Shown: positions 9,089 through 17,373, numbered from the stretch's first letter. The stretch: DNA of 61,849 bases from PXAH01 sp964605645 (GCA_964605645.1 CAZSDJ010000003.1:1-61849); one strand, 5' to 3'. Notes: generated by a model from the sequence alone, not told the origin. Made by a program: numbers and translations.

Positions 9089-9487
9089 TCAGTTATCATT
9101 TATTAACTTCACATACACTTTCCGGCTGCGCGGGCCGTCAAACTCACAAAAATAAATCCCCTGCCAAGTTCCTAAAACAAGTTTGCCTTCTTTAATGATA
9201 ATTTGCAAAGTAGGGCCAATCAGGGAGCTTTTAATGTGCGCATCAGAATTCCCTTCTGAATGCTTGTAATTACCGTGAGCCGGAACTAATTTATTCAGGT
9301 AATTGATAATATCTTCACAAACTGCCGGATCGGCATTCTCATTAATAGTTAAGGCGGCGGTTGTATGTGCGCAGGAAAGAATACAAATCCCATTTGTTAT
9401 CCCTGATTTTTTTATTTTTTCTTCTACATCATCACCAATATCAATGAATTCATTTCTTTTACTAGTTGAAACATTAATTACTTCCAT
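9089..9487 (-). CDS. yjbQ: YjbQ family protein (UPF0047, secondary thiamine-phosphate synthase family)
   Basis: A protein of about 132 aa starting MEVINVSTSKRNEFIDI, with the family hallmarks ILSCAHTTAALTINENAD and GTWQGIYFCEFDGPRSRKV. Some members rescue thiamine-phosphate synthase mutants, but the physiological role is unclear. An upstream in-frame ATG at 9547 would add 20 residues encoded by transposon-end repeat sequence. The ATG at 9487 is chosen because homologues begin there. The transposon right end lies directly in its 5' region and may supply or disturb its promoter. Confidence 0.88.
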   Translation of the reverse strand: MEVINVSTSKRNEFIDIGDDVEEKIKKSGITNGICILSCAHTTAALTINENADPAVCEDIINYLNKLVPAHGNYKHSEGNSDAHIKSSLIGPTLQIIIKEGKLVLGTWQGIYFCEFDGPRSRKVYVKLINDN

Positions 9488-9494
9488 ATAGCCT

Positions 9495-9562
9495 CCCCTG
9501 AAACTAGGGACACATCCCATTTTAGCTTCCCCTGAAACTAGGAACATATCCCATTTTTAGTT
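9495..9562. repeat. tandemly duplicated right end of Y1 element 1
   Basis: Two 34-bp direct copies (9495-9528 and 9529-9562) beginning CCCCTGAAACTAGG and containing (A/G)CA(C/T)ATCCCAT. The sequence is the inverted counterpart of the end at 10264-10286 (AAATGGGATGTGTCCCT). The inner copy overlaps the transposase 3' end and is slightly diverged. Confidence 0.85.
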
Positions 9563-10227
9563 ATATGTTTCCTTGGGCGCCCTGGTGCCCTTGTACTTAT
9601 TGTTATATCATATTTTTCTTTTATATGAGCGATAAATTTTTTACTTCCAAAGGGTTTACCTGTAAAAACTGATCGGTTTATGTTTTTTATTTCATTCTCA
9701 TTATCTGACATACATAAAAACTTTATATATTCTTGTCTTTCTTTATCACTAGAGCAAATCGGTTTAAGCAAGCCTCCTGTTGTTTTTTTCGTGTTAATTT
9801 TGGCACTGGACCATTTATAGTTTAAGGGGCCACTGCTTATTTTTGCTCTGACAGGGTTTCTTTCTATATATCTGCATACAGTCCAAAAATAAGAATCCCT
9901 ATCTACAACTGTAGAATGAAATCGACACTCCCAGAGCCTTCCTGTTCTGTGATATTTTTTATTCACGTATTGCGTATAACACAAGCTTAACTTTTGCATC
10001 AACTTAGCCAAAGAATCATTATGGTTTGGCTCAACCAGCATATGAATATGATTATTCATCAGGCAATATGTTCTTACGCTACAACTACATTCGTTACTGT
10101 ATTTTTTTATTAAATTAAGATAGAAAAAGCGGTCTTTATCTTCAAAGAAAATTATTTGCCTATTATTGCCTCTTTGAACTATGTGGTGGGGATATCCTAC
10201 TACTATAATTCTGGGTATTCTTGGCAT
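9538..10227 (-). CDS. Y1 (HUH) transposase, RAYT-like, short class
   Basis: A 229-aa REP-associated tyrosine transposase-like protein (Transposase_17/Y1_Tnp). It starts MPRIPRIIVVGYPHHIVQRGNNRQ. The metal-binding HUH motif is in NNHIHMLVEP, and the nucleophile-region motif is YTQYVN. RYIERNPVRAKI follows, with a GRPRK AT-hook-like tail near the C-terminus. Such proteins cut and join single-stranded DNA at palindromic ends. The gene is flanked by inverted GGGATGTGTCCCT ends and appears intact. Confidence 0.93.
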   Translation of the reverse strand: MPRIPRIIVVGYPHHIVQRGNNRQIIFFEDKDRFFYLNLIKKYSNECSCSVRTYCLMNNHIHMLVEPNHNDSLAKLMQKLSLCYTQYVNKKYHRTGRLWECRFHSTVVDRDSYFWTVCRYIERNPVRAKISSGPLNYKWSSAKINTKKTTGGLLKPICSSDKERQEYIKFLCMSDNENEIKNINRSVFTGKPFGSKKFIAHIKEKYDITISTRAPGRPRKHITKNGICS

Positions 10228-10263
10228 GAGCGTAATATATCACAACAGAGCATAATGTTCAAG

Positions 10264-10286
10264 AAAAATGGGATGTGTCCCTGGTT
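10264..10286. repeat. left end of Y1 element 1
   Basis: AAAATGGGATGTGTCCCTGG lies 37 bp upstream of the transposase start. It is the inverted complement of the repeated end at 9495-9562 and contains the self-complementary core GGGA...TCCC. It touches the stop codon of the neighbouring zinc-ribbon gene. Confidence 0.8.
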
Positions 10287-10508
10287 TTAAAAAATCAAAT
10301 AACTTAATAGAATGATAATTATTAGAAAAACCGCCCAATAAAACCACTTTGATTTTTTATTTAAATCTACCGGCCTGCCACAATAGTAACAACTGACAGC
10401 ATCTTGAGGGATAGGTTTTTTACAATGAGAGCATTCAACTAAATGATCATAATCTAAATCATCCTTTGGTTCATCTACTTGTTTGAAATCAAAAAAATCT
10501 TCGGACAT
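10287..10508 (-). CDS. small zinc-ribbon protein with C-terminal membrane anchor
   Basis: A 73-aa protein. An acidic N-terminus is followed by a zinc ribbon with two Cys pairs (CSHC...CYYC, about residues 26-44), then a single hydrophobic segment WAVFLIIIILLSYLIF that ends the protein. This is probably a tail-anchored zinc-ribbon protein. The function is not recognisable. It is 24 bp downstream of the dCTP deaminase/dUTPase-family gene on the same strand and ends at the transposon end, so its C-terminus may have been altered by the insertion. Confidence 0.65.
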   Translation of the reverse strand: MSEDFFDFKQVDEPKDDLDYDHLVECSHCKKPIPQDAVSCYYCGRPVDLNKKSKWFYWAVFLIIIILLSYLIF

Positions 10509-10532
10509 TTTGCTTGAGAATGAATACTGAAC

Positions 10533-11045
10533 TCACTTTAAATTTTTAAAAATTCCATCATAGTTATCAGTTTCTCCCACCTTATAAAAAACAAGTTGAG
10601 CGATGCGTGCATTTTGTTTTATGTTAACACCCTCGGGATTCTCTACTGACAGGCTAAATTCACCTCTGCCGGAAAATCCGGCGTCCCAAACACCGTGAGA
10701 GGTAAAACAACCCATCCGCAAGATTGAGGTACGGCTAAAAGCAAGAGCTATCAAGTTATTCGGTAAGTTAACTGCTTCATTGGTTTTTACCTTATAAATA
10801 CCGGCTGATAAATTCCACCAACCGTATTTATCTTCTTGCTTTTTTTTCTCCGGAATAATTTCTCTTGTTTCCGGGACTACTCTTTCTTTGTTCGAAAAAT
10901 CCAATGAGCCTGCTTTATTAAATTTTGATATTTTAGCTACCGTTAAATCAATTCCATTTGGAGTTAATTGCTTATCTAGGCTTATATAACCTTCTAATAA
11001 CTTTTCATCTTCAATTAATTTTTTAATTTCTTTTTTGTTTAACAT
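10533..11045 (-). CDS. dCTP deaminase/dUTPase family protein
   Basis: A 170-aa trimeric-fold nucleotide hydrolase family member. Recognisable motifs are TPNGIDLTV, ALAFSRTSILRMG, GVWDAGFSGRGEFSLSV and ARIAQLVFYKV, shared by Dcd and dUTPase. It should remove dUTP or deaminate dCTP, feeding dUMP for thymidylate synthesis and keeping uracil out of DNA. In Dcd the catalytic Glu sits in a LEL-type strand; the corresponding position here appears to be Ser (FSLSV), which leans toward a dUTPase-like activity. It overlaps the next upstream gene by 23 bp. Confidence 0.8.
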   Translation of the reverse strand: MLNKKEIKKLIEDEKLLEGYISLDKQLTPNGIDLTVAKISKFNKAGSLDFSNKERVVPETREIIPEKKKQEDKYGWWNLSAGIYKVKTNEAVNLPNNLIALAFSRTSILRMGCFTSHGVWDAGFSGRGEFSLSVENPEGVNIKQNARIAQLVFYKVGETDNYDGIFKNLK

Positions 11046-11478
11046 ATTTTTTCACCTCACTTATCGCTTCTTGAGCAGTTTTTACTTTTATCACTCCCTT
11101 TATGTCCCAACTATTAATACCAATTACTTTTTTATTTCCCGATAAGGCAAATCCTATTTCGGAAAGAGTACCATATTTACCATCAACTGCTATGAGATAG
11201 TCTGCCGCCCTTACCACTAAAGTATTTCGAACATATCCTAAGCCGGTTGGTATTTTTACATCTAGATAATTATTTGCTTCTTTGCCAGCGTAAGAAGGCA
11301 GAATGCCCACAGTCAAACCGTTTTCTTTTTTTGCTCCGCGGCAAGCCGCTTCCATAACACCGGGCCCGCCGCCGCAAATTAAAACCCAGCTTTCTTTGGC
11401 AATCAGTTCTCCTAACTTTTTAGCTATTTTGTAATTTTTATTCGAACAACTTGACCCGCCAATAACTGCAATATTCAT
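11023..11478 (-). CDS. TIGR00725/LOG-like Rossmann-fold protein
   Basis: A 151-aa protein beginning MNIAVIGGSS, with CGGGPGVMEAACRGAKK, a nucleotide-binding signature of the LOG/DprA-like superfamily, and DGKYGTLSEIGFAL near residue 105. This family includes cytokinin-type phosphoribohydrolases and molybdenum-cofactor-carrier-like proteins. The classic LOG motif PGGxGTxxE is replaced by DGKYGTLSE, so lysine decarboxylase or LOG activity should not be assumed. It overlaps the dCTP deaminase/dUTPase-family gene. Confidence 0.75.
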   Translation of the reverse strand: MNIAVIGGSSCSNKNYKIAKKLGELIAKESWVLICGGGPGVMEAACRGAKKENGLTVGILPSYAGKEANNYLDVKIPTGLGYVRNTLVVRAADYLIAVDGKYGTLSEIGFALSGNKKVIGINSWDIKGVIKVKTAQEAISEVKKYVKQKRN

Positions 11479-11503
11479 GATTATAAATTCGTATATGGGT
11501 ATA

Positions 11504-11575
11504 TGTCCCTGGCAGGATTCGAACCTGCATCTTTGGCTCCGGAGGCCAACGCTCTGTCCATTGAACTACAGGGAC
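11504..11575 (-). tRNA. tRNA-Arg (CCG)
   Basis: The acceptor stem GTCCCTG pairs with CAGGGAC. The anticodon stem TTGGC/GCCAA encloses loop CTCCGGA, so the anticodon is CCG. The T arm GCAGGTTCGAATCCTGC is standard and the discriminator is A. CCA is not encoded. Its 5' end overlaps the last 10 bp of pyrC on the same strand. Confidence 0.96.
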
Positions 11576-12843
11576 TGATGCTCTTTCATACCAATAAAAA
11601 CATGTTCAATTTTTCCTTTTAGCTTTTTTCCGAGAAAACAAGAATTTTTTGATTTCGAAACAAAATGTTTTTTTGTTACTCTCCATTCTTGATTGGGGTT
11701 AAAAACAATTAAGTCTGCAACGGCCCCTTTTTCGATTAATCCCTTTTTTAAGCCTAAAATTTGCGCAGGATTGACTCTAAATTTATCAATTAAATCTTGC
11801 CAGCTTAAAAAGTTTTTTTCCACTAATTCTGTAAAAGCTACCGCTAATTCTGTTTCCAGCCCTATCGTGCCAAATTCTGCCCGCTCAAATTCAATGTCTT
11901 TCTCGTTTTCTGTGTGCGGTGCATGATCCGATGCGATTACATCAATCACTCCTTCGGTTAAAGCTTTTTTAATGCTCAAAATATCTTCTTCTTTGCGCAA
12001 GGGCGGATTGATTTTTTTATTCGTATCAAAATCCCAAAGATCTTTTTCCGATAAAGAAAAATAATGGGGCGCAGTTTCCGCTGTAACCCGTACTCCTCTG
12101 TTTTTAGCTTCAGCAATAATGTCAACTGATTCTTTGCAGCTTACATGGGCAATATGCACTCTCGCTTTAGCTTCTTCTGCCAATTTTATATCTCTAGCCA
12201 CTCGCTTAAATTCTGCTGACTTTGGTATTCCCCGTAAACCAAGGCAGGTTGAACTAAACCCTAAATTGAGAACGCCTTTCTTAGAAAGAGTTTTGTCTTC
12301 ACTGTGACAAATCACAATTACATTATTTTTAGTTGCTTGTTTAAGCGCTTGCAACATTAAATTGCTGTCATCTACAGAATCTCCATCGTCGGTTATCGCT
12401 TTTACCCCTTGCTGGGCTAATCCCTCAATATCAACTAATTTTTTTCCTCTTCTCCCCTTGGTTATTGCTGCAGCAAGTAATACTTCTACCCGGGCTTGAT
12501 CTTTAATTTTATCTTTTATAAATTTTACAACTTCCACAGAATCTATTGACGGTTCTGTATTGGGCATGGCCAAAACCGAGGTCACCCCTCCGGCTAAGGC
12601 TGCTTTTGTCCCGCTGGCAATCGTCTCTTTATCTTCTCTGCCAGGCTCCCGCAGGTGTACATGCATATCAATTAAACCCGGCATTATTATTTTTCCTTTA
12701 GCATCTATAACCTCATCCGCATCGCTAGATTCAATATCGACAGCAATTTTTATAATTTTTCCTTGTTCTATGAGAATATCAGATTCATTTAGTTGTTGTT
12801 TTGATCCAACTATTTTTCCTTTTTTAATTAATATTTTCATCAT
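11566..12843 (-). CDS. pyrC: dihydroorotase (class I)
   Basis: Zinc amidohydrolase cyclising carbamoyl-aspartate to dihydroorotate. At 425 aa it has the length of class I enzymes. The metal-binding DMHVHLREPG motif is at about residue 58, HSED and HIAHVS follow, and the catalytic DVIASDHAPHT is present. The neighbours are pyrB (9 bp upstream) and pyrR, a compact pyrimidine operon. The gene starts with two successive ATG codons at 12843 and 12840. The stop codon lies inside the 5' acceptor stem of tRNA-Arg, so the transcript would include the tRNA. Confidence 0.96.
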   Translation of the reverse strand: MMKILIKKGKIVGSKQQLNESDILIEQGKIIKIAVDIESSDADEVIDAKGKIIMPGLIDMHVHLREPGREDKETIASGTKAALAGGVTSVLAMPNTEPSIDSVEVVKFIKDKIKDQARVEVLLAAAITKGRRGKKLVDIEGLAQQGVKAITDDGDSVDDSNLMLQALKQATKNNVIVICHSEDKTLSKKGVLNLGFSSTCLGLRGIPKSAEFKRVARDIKLAEEAKARVHIAHVSCKESVDIIAEAKNRGVRVTAETAPHYFSLSEKDLWDFDTNKKINPPLRKEEDILSIKKALTEGVIDVIASDHAPHTENEKDIEFERAEFGTIGLETELAVAFTELVEKNFLSWQDLIDKFRVNPAQILGLKKGLIEKGAVADLIVFNPNQEWRVTKKHFVSKSKNSCFLGKKLKGKIEHVFIGMKEHQSL

Positions 12844-12852
12844 TTAATCTCT

Positions 12853-13803
12853 TTAAACTTTTTTTACTCCGGAAATAAGATATAAAACAGCCATCCGAAC
12901 TGCAATCCCGTTTGTAACTTGGTCTAAAATAACTGAATTAGGCCCATCTGCTACTTCCGCTGCTATTTCAACTCCGCGGTTAATCGGCCCCGGATGCATT
13001 ACAACTATATTCTTATTTGTTTTTTCTATTCTCTCTTTGGTTATCCCAAATTTTTTAAAATACTCTATTTTTTCCGGAAAGGCCGATTTCTGATCTCTTT
13101 CAAACTGCATCCGCAAAACATTTACTGCATCCGATTCAGCTAACGCTTGCTCAATACCTGGCACAATGGAAACCCTCATTTTTTCAATTTCAGCCGGGAT
13201 TAAACTTTCCGGAGCACAAACTATGACTTTTGCCCCTAATTTCGTAAGCCCCCAAATATTTGAGCGAGCAACGCGTGAATGAGCAATATCACCTACAATA
13301 GTTACAGTCAGCCCTTCAATCTTGCCTTTTTTCTCGGCTAAAGTAAAAATATCAAGCAAAGCTTGGGTCGGGTGTTCATGCCAGCCATCGCCGGCATTAA
13401 CCACGCTGATCCCGACATGCCGCACCAGCATCGCCGCAGCTCCCGCTGCGCCATGCCTAATTACGATAATATCTGCCTTCAGTGCCTCAATATTTCTGCC
13501 TGTATCATTTAAAGTTTCTCCCTTTTTCACACTGGAATATTCAGTTGCGATATTAATCACATCTGCTGATAATCTTTTTGCAGCAACTTCAAATGAAACT
13601 CTGGTTCTAGTTGATGGTTCATAAAACAAGTTAACCACAGTTTTACCGCGTAAGGCAGGAACTTTTTTAATTTGACGTGTGGTTACTTCTTTAAATGAAG
13701 CAGCTGTGTGAAGCAGTGTTTCTATTTCTTCTTTGCTGAGATCTCTTAGGCCTAATAAATCTTTTTTCAGCCATTTCTTTGATTTTTCTTTACCTTCACT
13801 CAT
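12853..13803 (-). CDS. pyrB: aspartate carbamoyltransferase, catalytic subunit
   Basis: Makes carbamoyl-aspartate from carbamoyl phosphate and aspartate, the first committed step of UMP synthesis. At 316 aa it has standard length. The carbamoyl phosphate loop FYEPSTRTRVSFE and the HPTQALLDIFTL helix are present, as is the aspartate-binding region MHPGPINRGVEI. No pyrI regulatory subunit is adjacent, which fits with PyrR-type control. It overlaps pyrR by 8 bp. Confidence 0.97.
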   Translation of the reverse strand: MSEGKEKSKKWLKKDLLGLRDLSKEEIETLLHTAASFKEVTTRQIKKVPALRGKTVVNLFYEPSTRTRVSFEVAAKRLSADVINIATEYSSVKKGETLNDTGRNIEALKADIIVIRHGAAGAAAMLVRHVGISVVNAGDGWHEHPTQALLDIFTLAEKKGKIEGLTVTIVGDIAHSRVARSNIWGLTKLGAKVIVCAPESLIPAEIEKMRVSIVPGIEQALAESDAVNVLRMQFERDQKSAFPEKIEYFKKFGITKERIEKTNKNIVVMHPGPINRGVEIAAEVADGPNSVILDQVTNGIAVRMAVLYLISGVKKV

Positions 13804-14347
13804 CTTTTCCCCGTAAAATTGCCTTATCTTCGTTGTCGGTTTCTTTTAATTTTATTTCCACAATTTGATGTTTTGCGGTAGGAATATTTTTTCCCACAAA
13901 ATCAGCTCGAAAAGGAAGCTCCCGATGCCCGCGATCAATCAAAATTAAAAGTTGAATTTTTTCCGGCCGGCCAAAATCCATTATTTGATCCAGGGCAGCC
14001 CTGATAGTTCTTCCCGTAAACAATACATCATCTATTAAAATAATTGTCTTTTGATTGATGTCAAAATTAATTACCGTTTCTTTAACTACCGGATTGGGGC
14101 CAACCGTAGTTAAGTCGTCCCTGTAAAGGGTAATATCAAGTTTTCCTAAAGGAAGTTCTGCGCCGTTTATCTTTTTAATTATTTTTTTTATTCTTTGAGC
14201 CAGAGGAATACCGCGAGTTTGGATACCGACTAAAGCTATTTGTTCTAAACTAGGGTTTTTTTCTGAAATCTGGTGGGAAAGCCTGAGCAAAGATTTTTCA
14301 ATCTCTGGGCCGGTTAAAATTATTTTTTCTTTACTTTTGTTTTCCAT
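13796..14347 (-). CDS. pyrR: bifunctional pyr operon regulator / uracil phosphoribosyltransferase
   Basis: RNA-binding regulator of pyrimidine genes that senses UMP and UTP, with weak uracil phosphoribosyltransferase activity. The protein is about 183 aa. The PRPP-binding loop IILIDDVLFTGRTIRAALD is intact, as are the GIQTRGIPLAQRI region and IDRGHRELPFRADFVGK. The ATG at 14347 is preferred over an in-frame GTG at 14368: it has an AAGGA Shine-Dalgarno at 5 nt spacing, homologues start there, and the GTG lies inside the PyrR-binding hairpin. The gene leads pyrR-pyrB-pyrC. Confidence 0.96.
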   Translation of the reverse strand: MENKSKEKIILTGPEIEKSLLRLSHQISEKNPSLEQIALVGIQTRGIPLAQRIKKIIKKINGAELPLGKLDITLYRDDLTTVGPNPVVKETVINFDINQKTIILIDDVLFTGRTIRAALDQIMDFGRPEKIQLLILIDRGHRELPFRADFVGKNIPTAKHQIVEIKLKETDNEDKAILRGKDE

Positions 14348-14353
14348 AATGAT

Positions 14354-14384
14354 CCTTATTAGCCTCACCGGACTAATTTAAAGG
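14354..14384 (-). promoter_or_regulatory. PyrR-binding RNA hairpin overlapping the pyrR ribosome-binding site
   Basis: On the coding (minus) strand this reads TTAGTCCGGTGAGGCTAA, matching the PyrR-binding loop consensus (AGUCC-N-G-N-GAGGCU). The upper stem is TTAG/CTAA plus CC/GG around GGTGA, and the lower stem pairs CCTT with AAGG. That 3' AAGG is the pyrR Shine-Dalgarno. UMP-bound PyrR would therefore hide its own ribosome-binding site. No antiterminator or terminator pair is evident, which points to translational rather than transcriptional attenuation. Confidence 0.88.
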
Positions 14385-14396
14385 TTATTTTTAATA

Positions 14397-15071
14397 TTAT
14401 TCTTTTTCTTGCTTTCTGTCAAGAATAATTACAAATTCTCCTTTCGGCTTTTGCTTGCCAAAATAATTTATTGCATTTTTAAGATCGGCTTCAAAAATAT
14501 CTTCGAATTTTTTAGTTAATTCTCGGCCAACTGCCACTTTTCTCTTTCCTAAAATAGCCATCATTTCTTCTAAGGTTCGCAAAACCCGGTAAGGTGATTC
14601 AAAAAAAATAAGCGTCATCGGTAAGTTTGCAATTTCTTTAATCAGGCGTAAGCGAGCTGTTTTTTTTCGTGGCAAATAACCAAAAAAAGCAAATTTATCG
14701 GTGCCAATACTGCTGGCAGAGAGTGCGGTGATAATGCTGGAAGCTCCCGGCACAGGGACCACTTTAATTTTTTCTTGTTTACATTTTCTTACTAATTTAA
14801 AGCCGGGATCAGAAATCAAAGGGGTGCCGGCATTTGATACCAAGGCAATGTTTTTGCCTTCTTGTAATTCTTTTATAATCCGTAAACTTTTCCGATCTTC
14901 ATTGTGTTCATGAAAACTTATTAATTTAGTTTTTATACTAAAATAATCCAACAACACTCCCGTTTTGCGCGTGTCTTCGGCTAAAATAAAATCAACTTCG
15001 CCTAAAATTCGTAAAGCGCGTAAGGTTATGTCTTCTCGATTCCCAATAGGGGTTGCAACTACATACAACAT
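14397..15071 (-). CDS. rsmI: 16S rRNA (cytidine(1402)-2'-O)-methyltransferase
   Basis: SAM-dependent methyltransferase modifying C1402 in the ribosomal decoding centre. At 224 aa it is near the catalytic-domain length. MLYVVATPIGNREDITLRAL is the family N-terminus. AEDTRKTGVLL, HEHNE and VSNAGTPLISDPGF are hallmark motifs, as is FFESPYRVLRTL. The C-terminal extension of the E. coli protein is absent, as in many bacteria. It lies 6 bp from glmS and 50 bp from pyrR. Confidence 0.96.
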   Translation of the reverse strand: MLYVVATPIGNREDITLRALRILGEVDFILAEDTRKTGVLLDYFSIKTKLISFHEHNEDRKSLRIIKELQEGKNIALVSNAGTPLISDPGFKLVRKCKQEKIKVVPVPGASSIITALSASSIGTDKFAFFGYLPRKKTARLRLIKEIANLPMTLIFFESPYRVLRTLEEMMAILGKRKVAVGRELTKKFEDIFEADLKNAINYFGKQKPKGEFVIILDRKQEKE

Positions 15072-15077
15072 AATTAA

Positions 15078-16907
15078 TTATTCAACAGTCACAGATTTAG
15101 CAAGATTGCGCGGTTGATCTATTTCAGCTCCTAAATTTTTTGCTACAAAGTAAGCAAATAATTGTAAAACGACCGCAATAACCAAGGGAGAAAATTCTTG
15201 AAATGCTAGTTTTGGCACAAAGATAACTTGGTCCGCAAAAGGCAGGATCTCTTGATCATCAGGATTAATTATTGCTAAAATTTTTCCGCGTCTAGCCTCT
15301 ATTTCTTGAAGATTGGAAGCCATTTTTTCATAAAGTGCATCTTGAGGGGCAATGCAAACCACCGCTCTGTACTCATCAATCAAGGCAATTGGCCCGTGTT
15401 TCATCTCACCGGCGGGATAACCTTCGGCAGGGATATAAGAAATTTCTTTTAGTTTAAGAGCCCCTTCTAAAGCAGAAGGAAAATTTATCCCTCTCCCTAA
15501 AAATAAGAAACATCCCATTTTTGAAAACTTTTTGGCAATCAGAGAAATTTTCTTGCTTTGTTTTAAAACTTCTTTTTGATAAGTGGGTATTTTTGATAAT
15601 TCCGCGAGAGCTTTATTTGTTTCTGCTTTGGTTATGGTTTTTTTTATGGCAGCCAGGTAAAGAGAAAACAGGTAAAGGCAGGTTAACTGTGTGGTATAGG
15701 CTTTGGTTGAGGCTACGCCAATTTCCGGGCCGGCCGGAGTGTAGATAAAACTGTCGCTGGCTCGCACCAAACTTGACCCGATCACATTACAAATTGATAA
15801 TACTTTGGCTTTTTTCTTTTTTGCTTTTGTTAAAGCAGCTAAAGTGTCGGCTGTTTCTCCCGATTGAGAAATTGCGATGAATAAATCATTCTTTCCTACA
15901 TTAAAATCACGATAACGGAATTCGGAAGAAGTATCAATTTCAACTTTAATCTGAGTATGCTTTTCTAAAAAATACCTGGCAACATAGGCAGCATGATAAG
16001 CTGTGCCGCAGGCTGCAATAAAAATGTTTTTAACACTTTTTAAATATTTCTTATCTAATTTAAGCTGGTTAAAAATAATGTTATTTTTTTTAGTGTAGAT
16101 ATTTAAAGTTTCTTCTATCGCTTTTGGCTGCTCGTAAATTTCTTTGAGCATAAAATGTTTAAAGCCTTGCTTCTTAGCTTCTTCTATTTTTATATTGATT
16201 TTCTCTTTTTTTGCTTTTAGATTCTTGCCTTGAAAATTATAAGTTTTTACTCCTTGTGAGCTGAGCACCGCCACTTGTTTTTCTTCTAAATAAATTACTT
16301 CTTTTGCCAACGGGATTATCGCCGGTAAGTCTGAGGCTAAAAATAGCCCTCTGTCTGCGACCCCGACCAAAAGAGGGCTCTTCTGGCGCACCCCAATAAT
16401 TTTATCGGGATTTTTTTTCGAAAATACACAAAGTGCAAAAGATCCTTTTAATTTATTAATTGCAGAAAACACTGCCTCTTCTATCGAATTTTTATAAAAA
16501 CTGGCAATTAAATTTGCCACTACTTCTGAATCTGTATCGCTCCTAAACCGATAACCTTTTTTCTTTAATTTATTTTTTAGGTCAAGATAATTTTCGATAA
16601 TCCCATTATGCACAATATAAATTTCTTTTTTATCGCTTTTGTGCGGATGAGCATTAACTTTAATCGGCCGGCCATGGGTAGCCCAGCGGGTATGGAGCAA
16701 GGCTGAGGAATAATTATTTTGTAATTGGGGCGTTAGTTTTTCTTTTAATTTTTTAATTTTTCCGGTTTCTTTCCGGTAGAGAAATTGTTTATTGCCGGAA
16801 GCCATAATTCCACAAGAGTCATAACCGCGATATTCCAGCCTCTGCAGCCCCGTTAAGAGGCGGGACAACTGTATACCTTCTCCTTTATATCCAAAAATAC
16901 CGCACAT
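15078..16907 (-). CDS. glmS: glutamine--fructose-6-phosphate aminotransferase (isomerizing)
   Basis: Makes glucosamine-6-phosphate from fructose-6-phosphate and glutamine for cell-wall and surface amino sugars. At 609 aa it is full length. The N-terminal MCGIFGYKG provides the nucleophile Cys of the glutaminase domain, and HTRWATHGRP follows. Two SIS sugar-isomerase domains contain ISQSGETADTLAAL and the C-terminal QPRNLAKSVTVE tail. Its ATG overlaps the stop codon of the upstream membrane-protein gene by one base (TAATG). No glmS ribozyme is visible, and the tight spacing leaves no room for one. Confidence 0.97.
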   Translation of the reverse strand: MCGIFGYKGEGIQLSRLLTGLQRLEYRGYDSCGIMASGNKQFLYRKETGKIKKLKEKLTPQLQNNYSSALLHTRWATHGRPIKVNAHPHKSDKKEIYIVHNGIIENYLDLKNKLKKKGYRFRSDTDSEVVANLIASFYKNSIEEAVFSAINKLKGSFALCVFSKKNPDKIIGVRQKSPLLVGVADRGLFLASDLPAIIPLAKEVIYLEEKQVAVLSSQGVKTYNFQGKNLKAKKEKINIKIEEAKKQGFKHFMLKEIYEQPKAIEETLNIYTKKNNIIFNQLKLDKKYLKSVKNIFIAACGTAYHAAYVARYFLEKHTQIKVEIDTSSEFRYRDFNVGKNDLFIAISQSGETADTLAALTKAKKKKAKVLSICNVIGSSLVRASDSFIYTPAGPEIGVASTKAYTTQLTCLYLFSLYLAAIKKTITKAETNKALAELSKIPTYQKEVLKQSKKISLIAKKFSKMGCFLFLGRGINFPSALEGALKLKEISYIPAEGYPAGEMKHGPIALIDEYRAVVCIAPQDALYEKMASNLQEIEARRGKILAIINPDDQEILPFADQVIFVPKLAFQEFSPLVIAVVLQLFAYFVAKNLGAEIDQPRNLAKSVTVE

Positions 16908-17362
16908 TATTGTTTTGGTTCTTTATTTTTTAAATTTTCTAAAAATAAATCTTTTATATTCTTTTTAGTAAAATACAAGGCAACTATCGAAAAAAAGAGA
17001 AATTGAGGAAAGGCAAGAATTATAGACCTTGGCTGGGCAATCGCTACTAAAATAAAAACGATAATAATAAATATGGAAAAATAGACCATTGCTTTCCTGG
17101 CTATTTCTTTTCGATAAAACAAACCTATCCCGGAAAGTAAAAGAAAAACTGATAAAATTAAAGAAACATTATTAATTATTTTTATCTGGTCTTGATTGAT
17201 GCCCGCTTGGATTCCAGCTTGCCCCATTCTTTGTAATGTATCTAAAAAGCGCCGGTAATCAAGAGTAAAATAATTTACCAAAGAAAATACCCCAAAAATA
17301 ATAACTAAAGCACTTAGTACTAAAATTCCTTTTGGTTTTTTTGTTGATTTGTGGTTTTGCAT
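16907..17362 (-). CDS. small integral membrane protein, unknown function
   Basis: A protein of about 151 aa starting MQNHKSTKKPKGILVL. Four hydrophobic segments are visible (ILVLSALVIIFGVFSLVNYF, VSLILSVFLLLSGIGLF, MVYFSIFIIIVFILVAIA, FPQFLFFSIVALYF), with a short lysine-rich C-terminus. An in-frame ATG at 17425 would add 21 residues encoded by a duplicated tRNA-Glu fragment. That extension is rejected as an artefact. It is translationally linked to glmS by a TAATG overlap. No family recognised. Confidence 0.65.
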   Translation of the reverse strand: MQNHKSTKKPKGILVLSALVIIFGVFSLVNYFTLDYRRFLDTLQRMGQAGIQAGINQDQIKIINNVSLILSVFLLLSGIGLFYRKEIARKAMVYFSIFIIIVFILVAIAQPRSIILAFPQFLFFSIVALYFTKKNIKDLFLENLKNKEPKQ

Positions 17363-17373
17363 GGGTGAGCTTG

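Noticed and set aside
16907..16960. glmS ribozyme
   Set aside because: The glmS start overlaps the stop codon of the upstream gene and no ribozyme core is visible.
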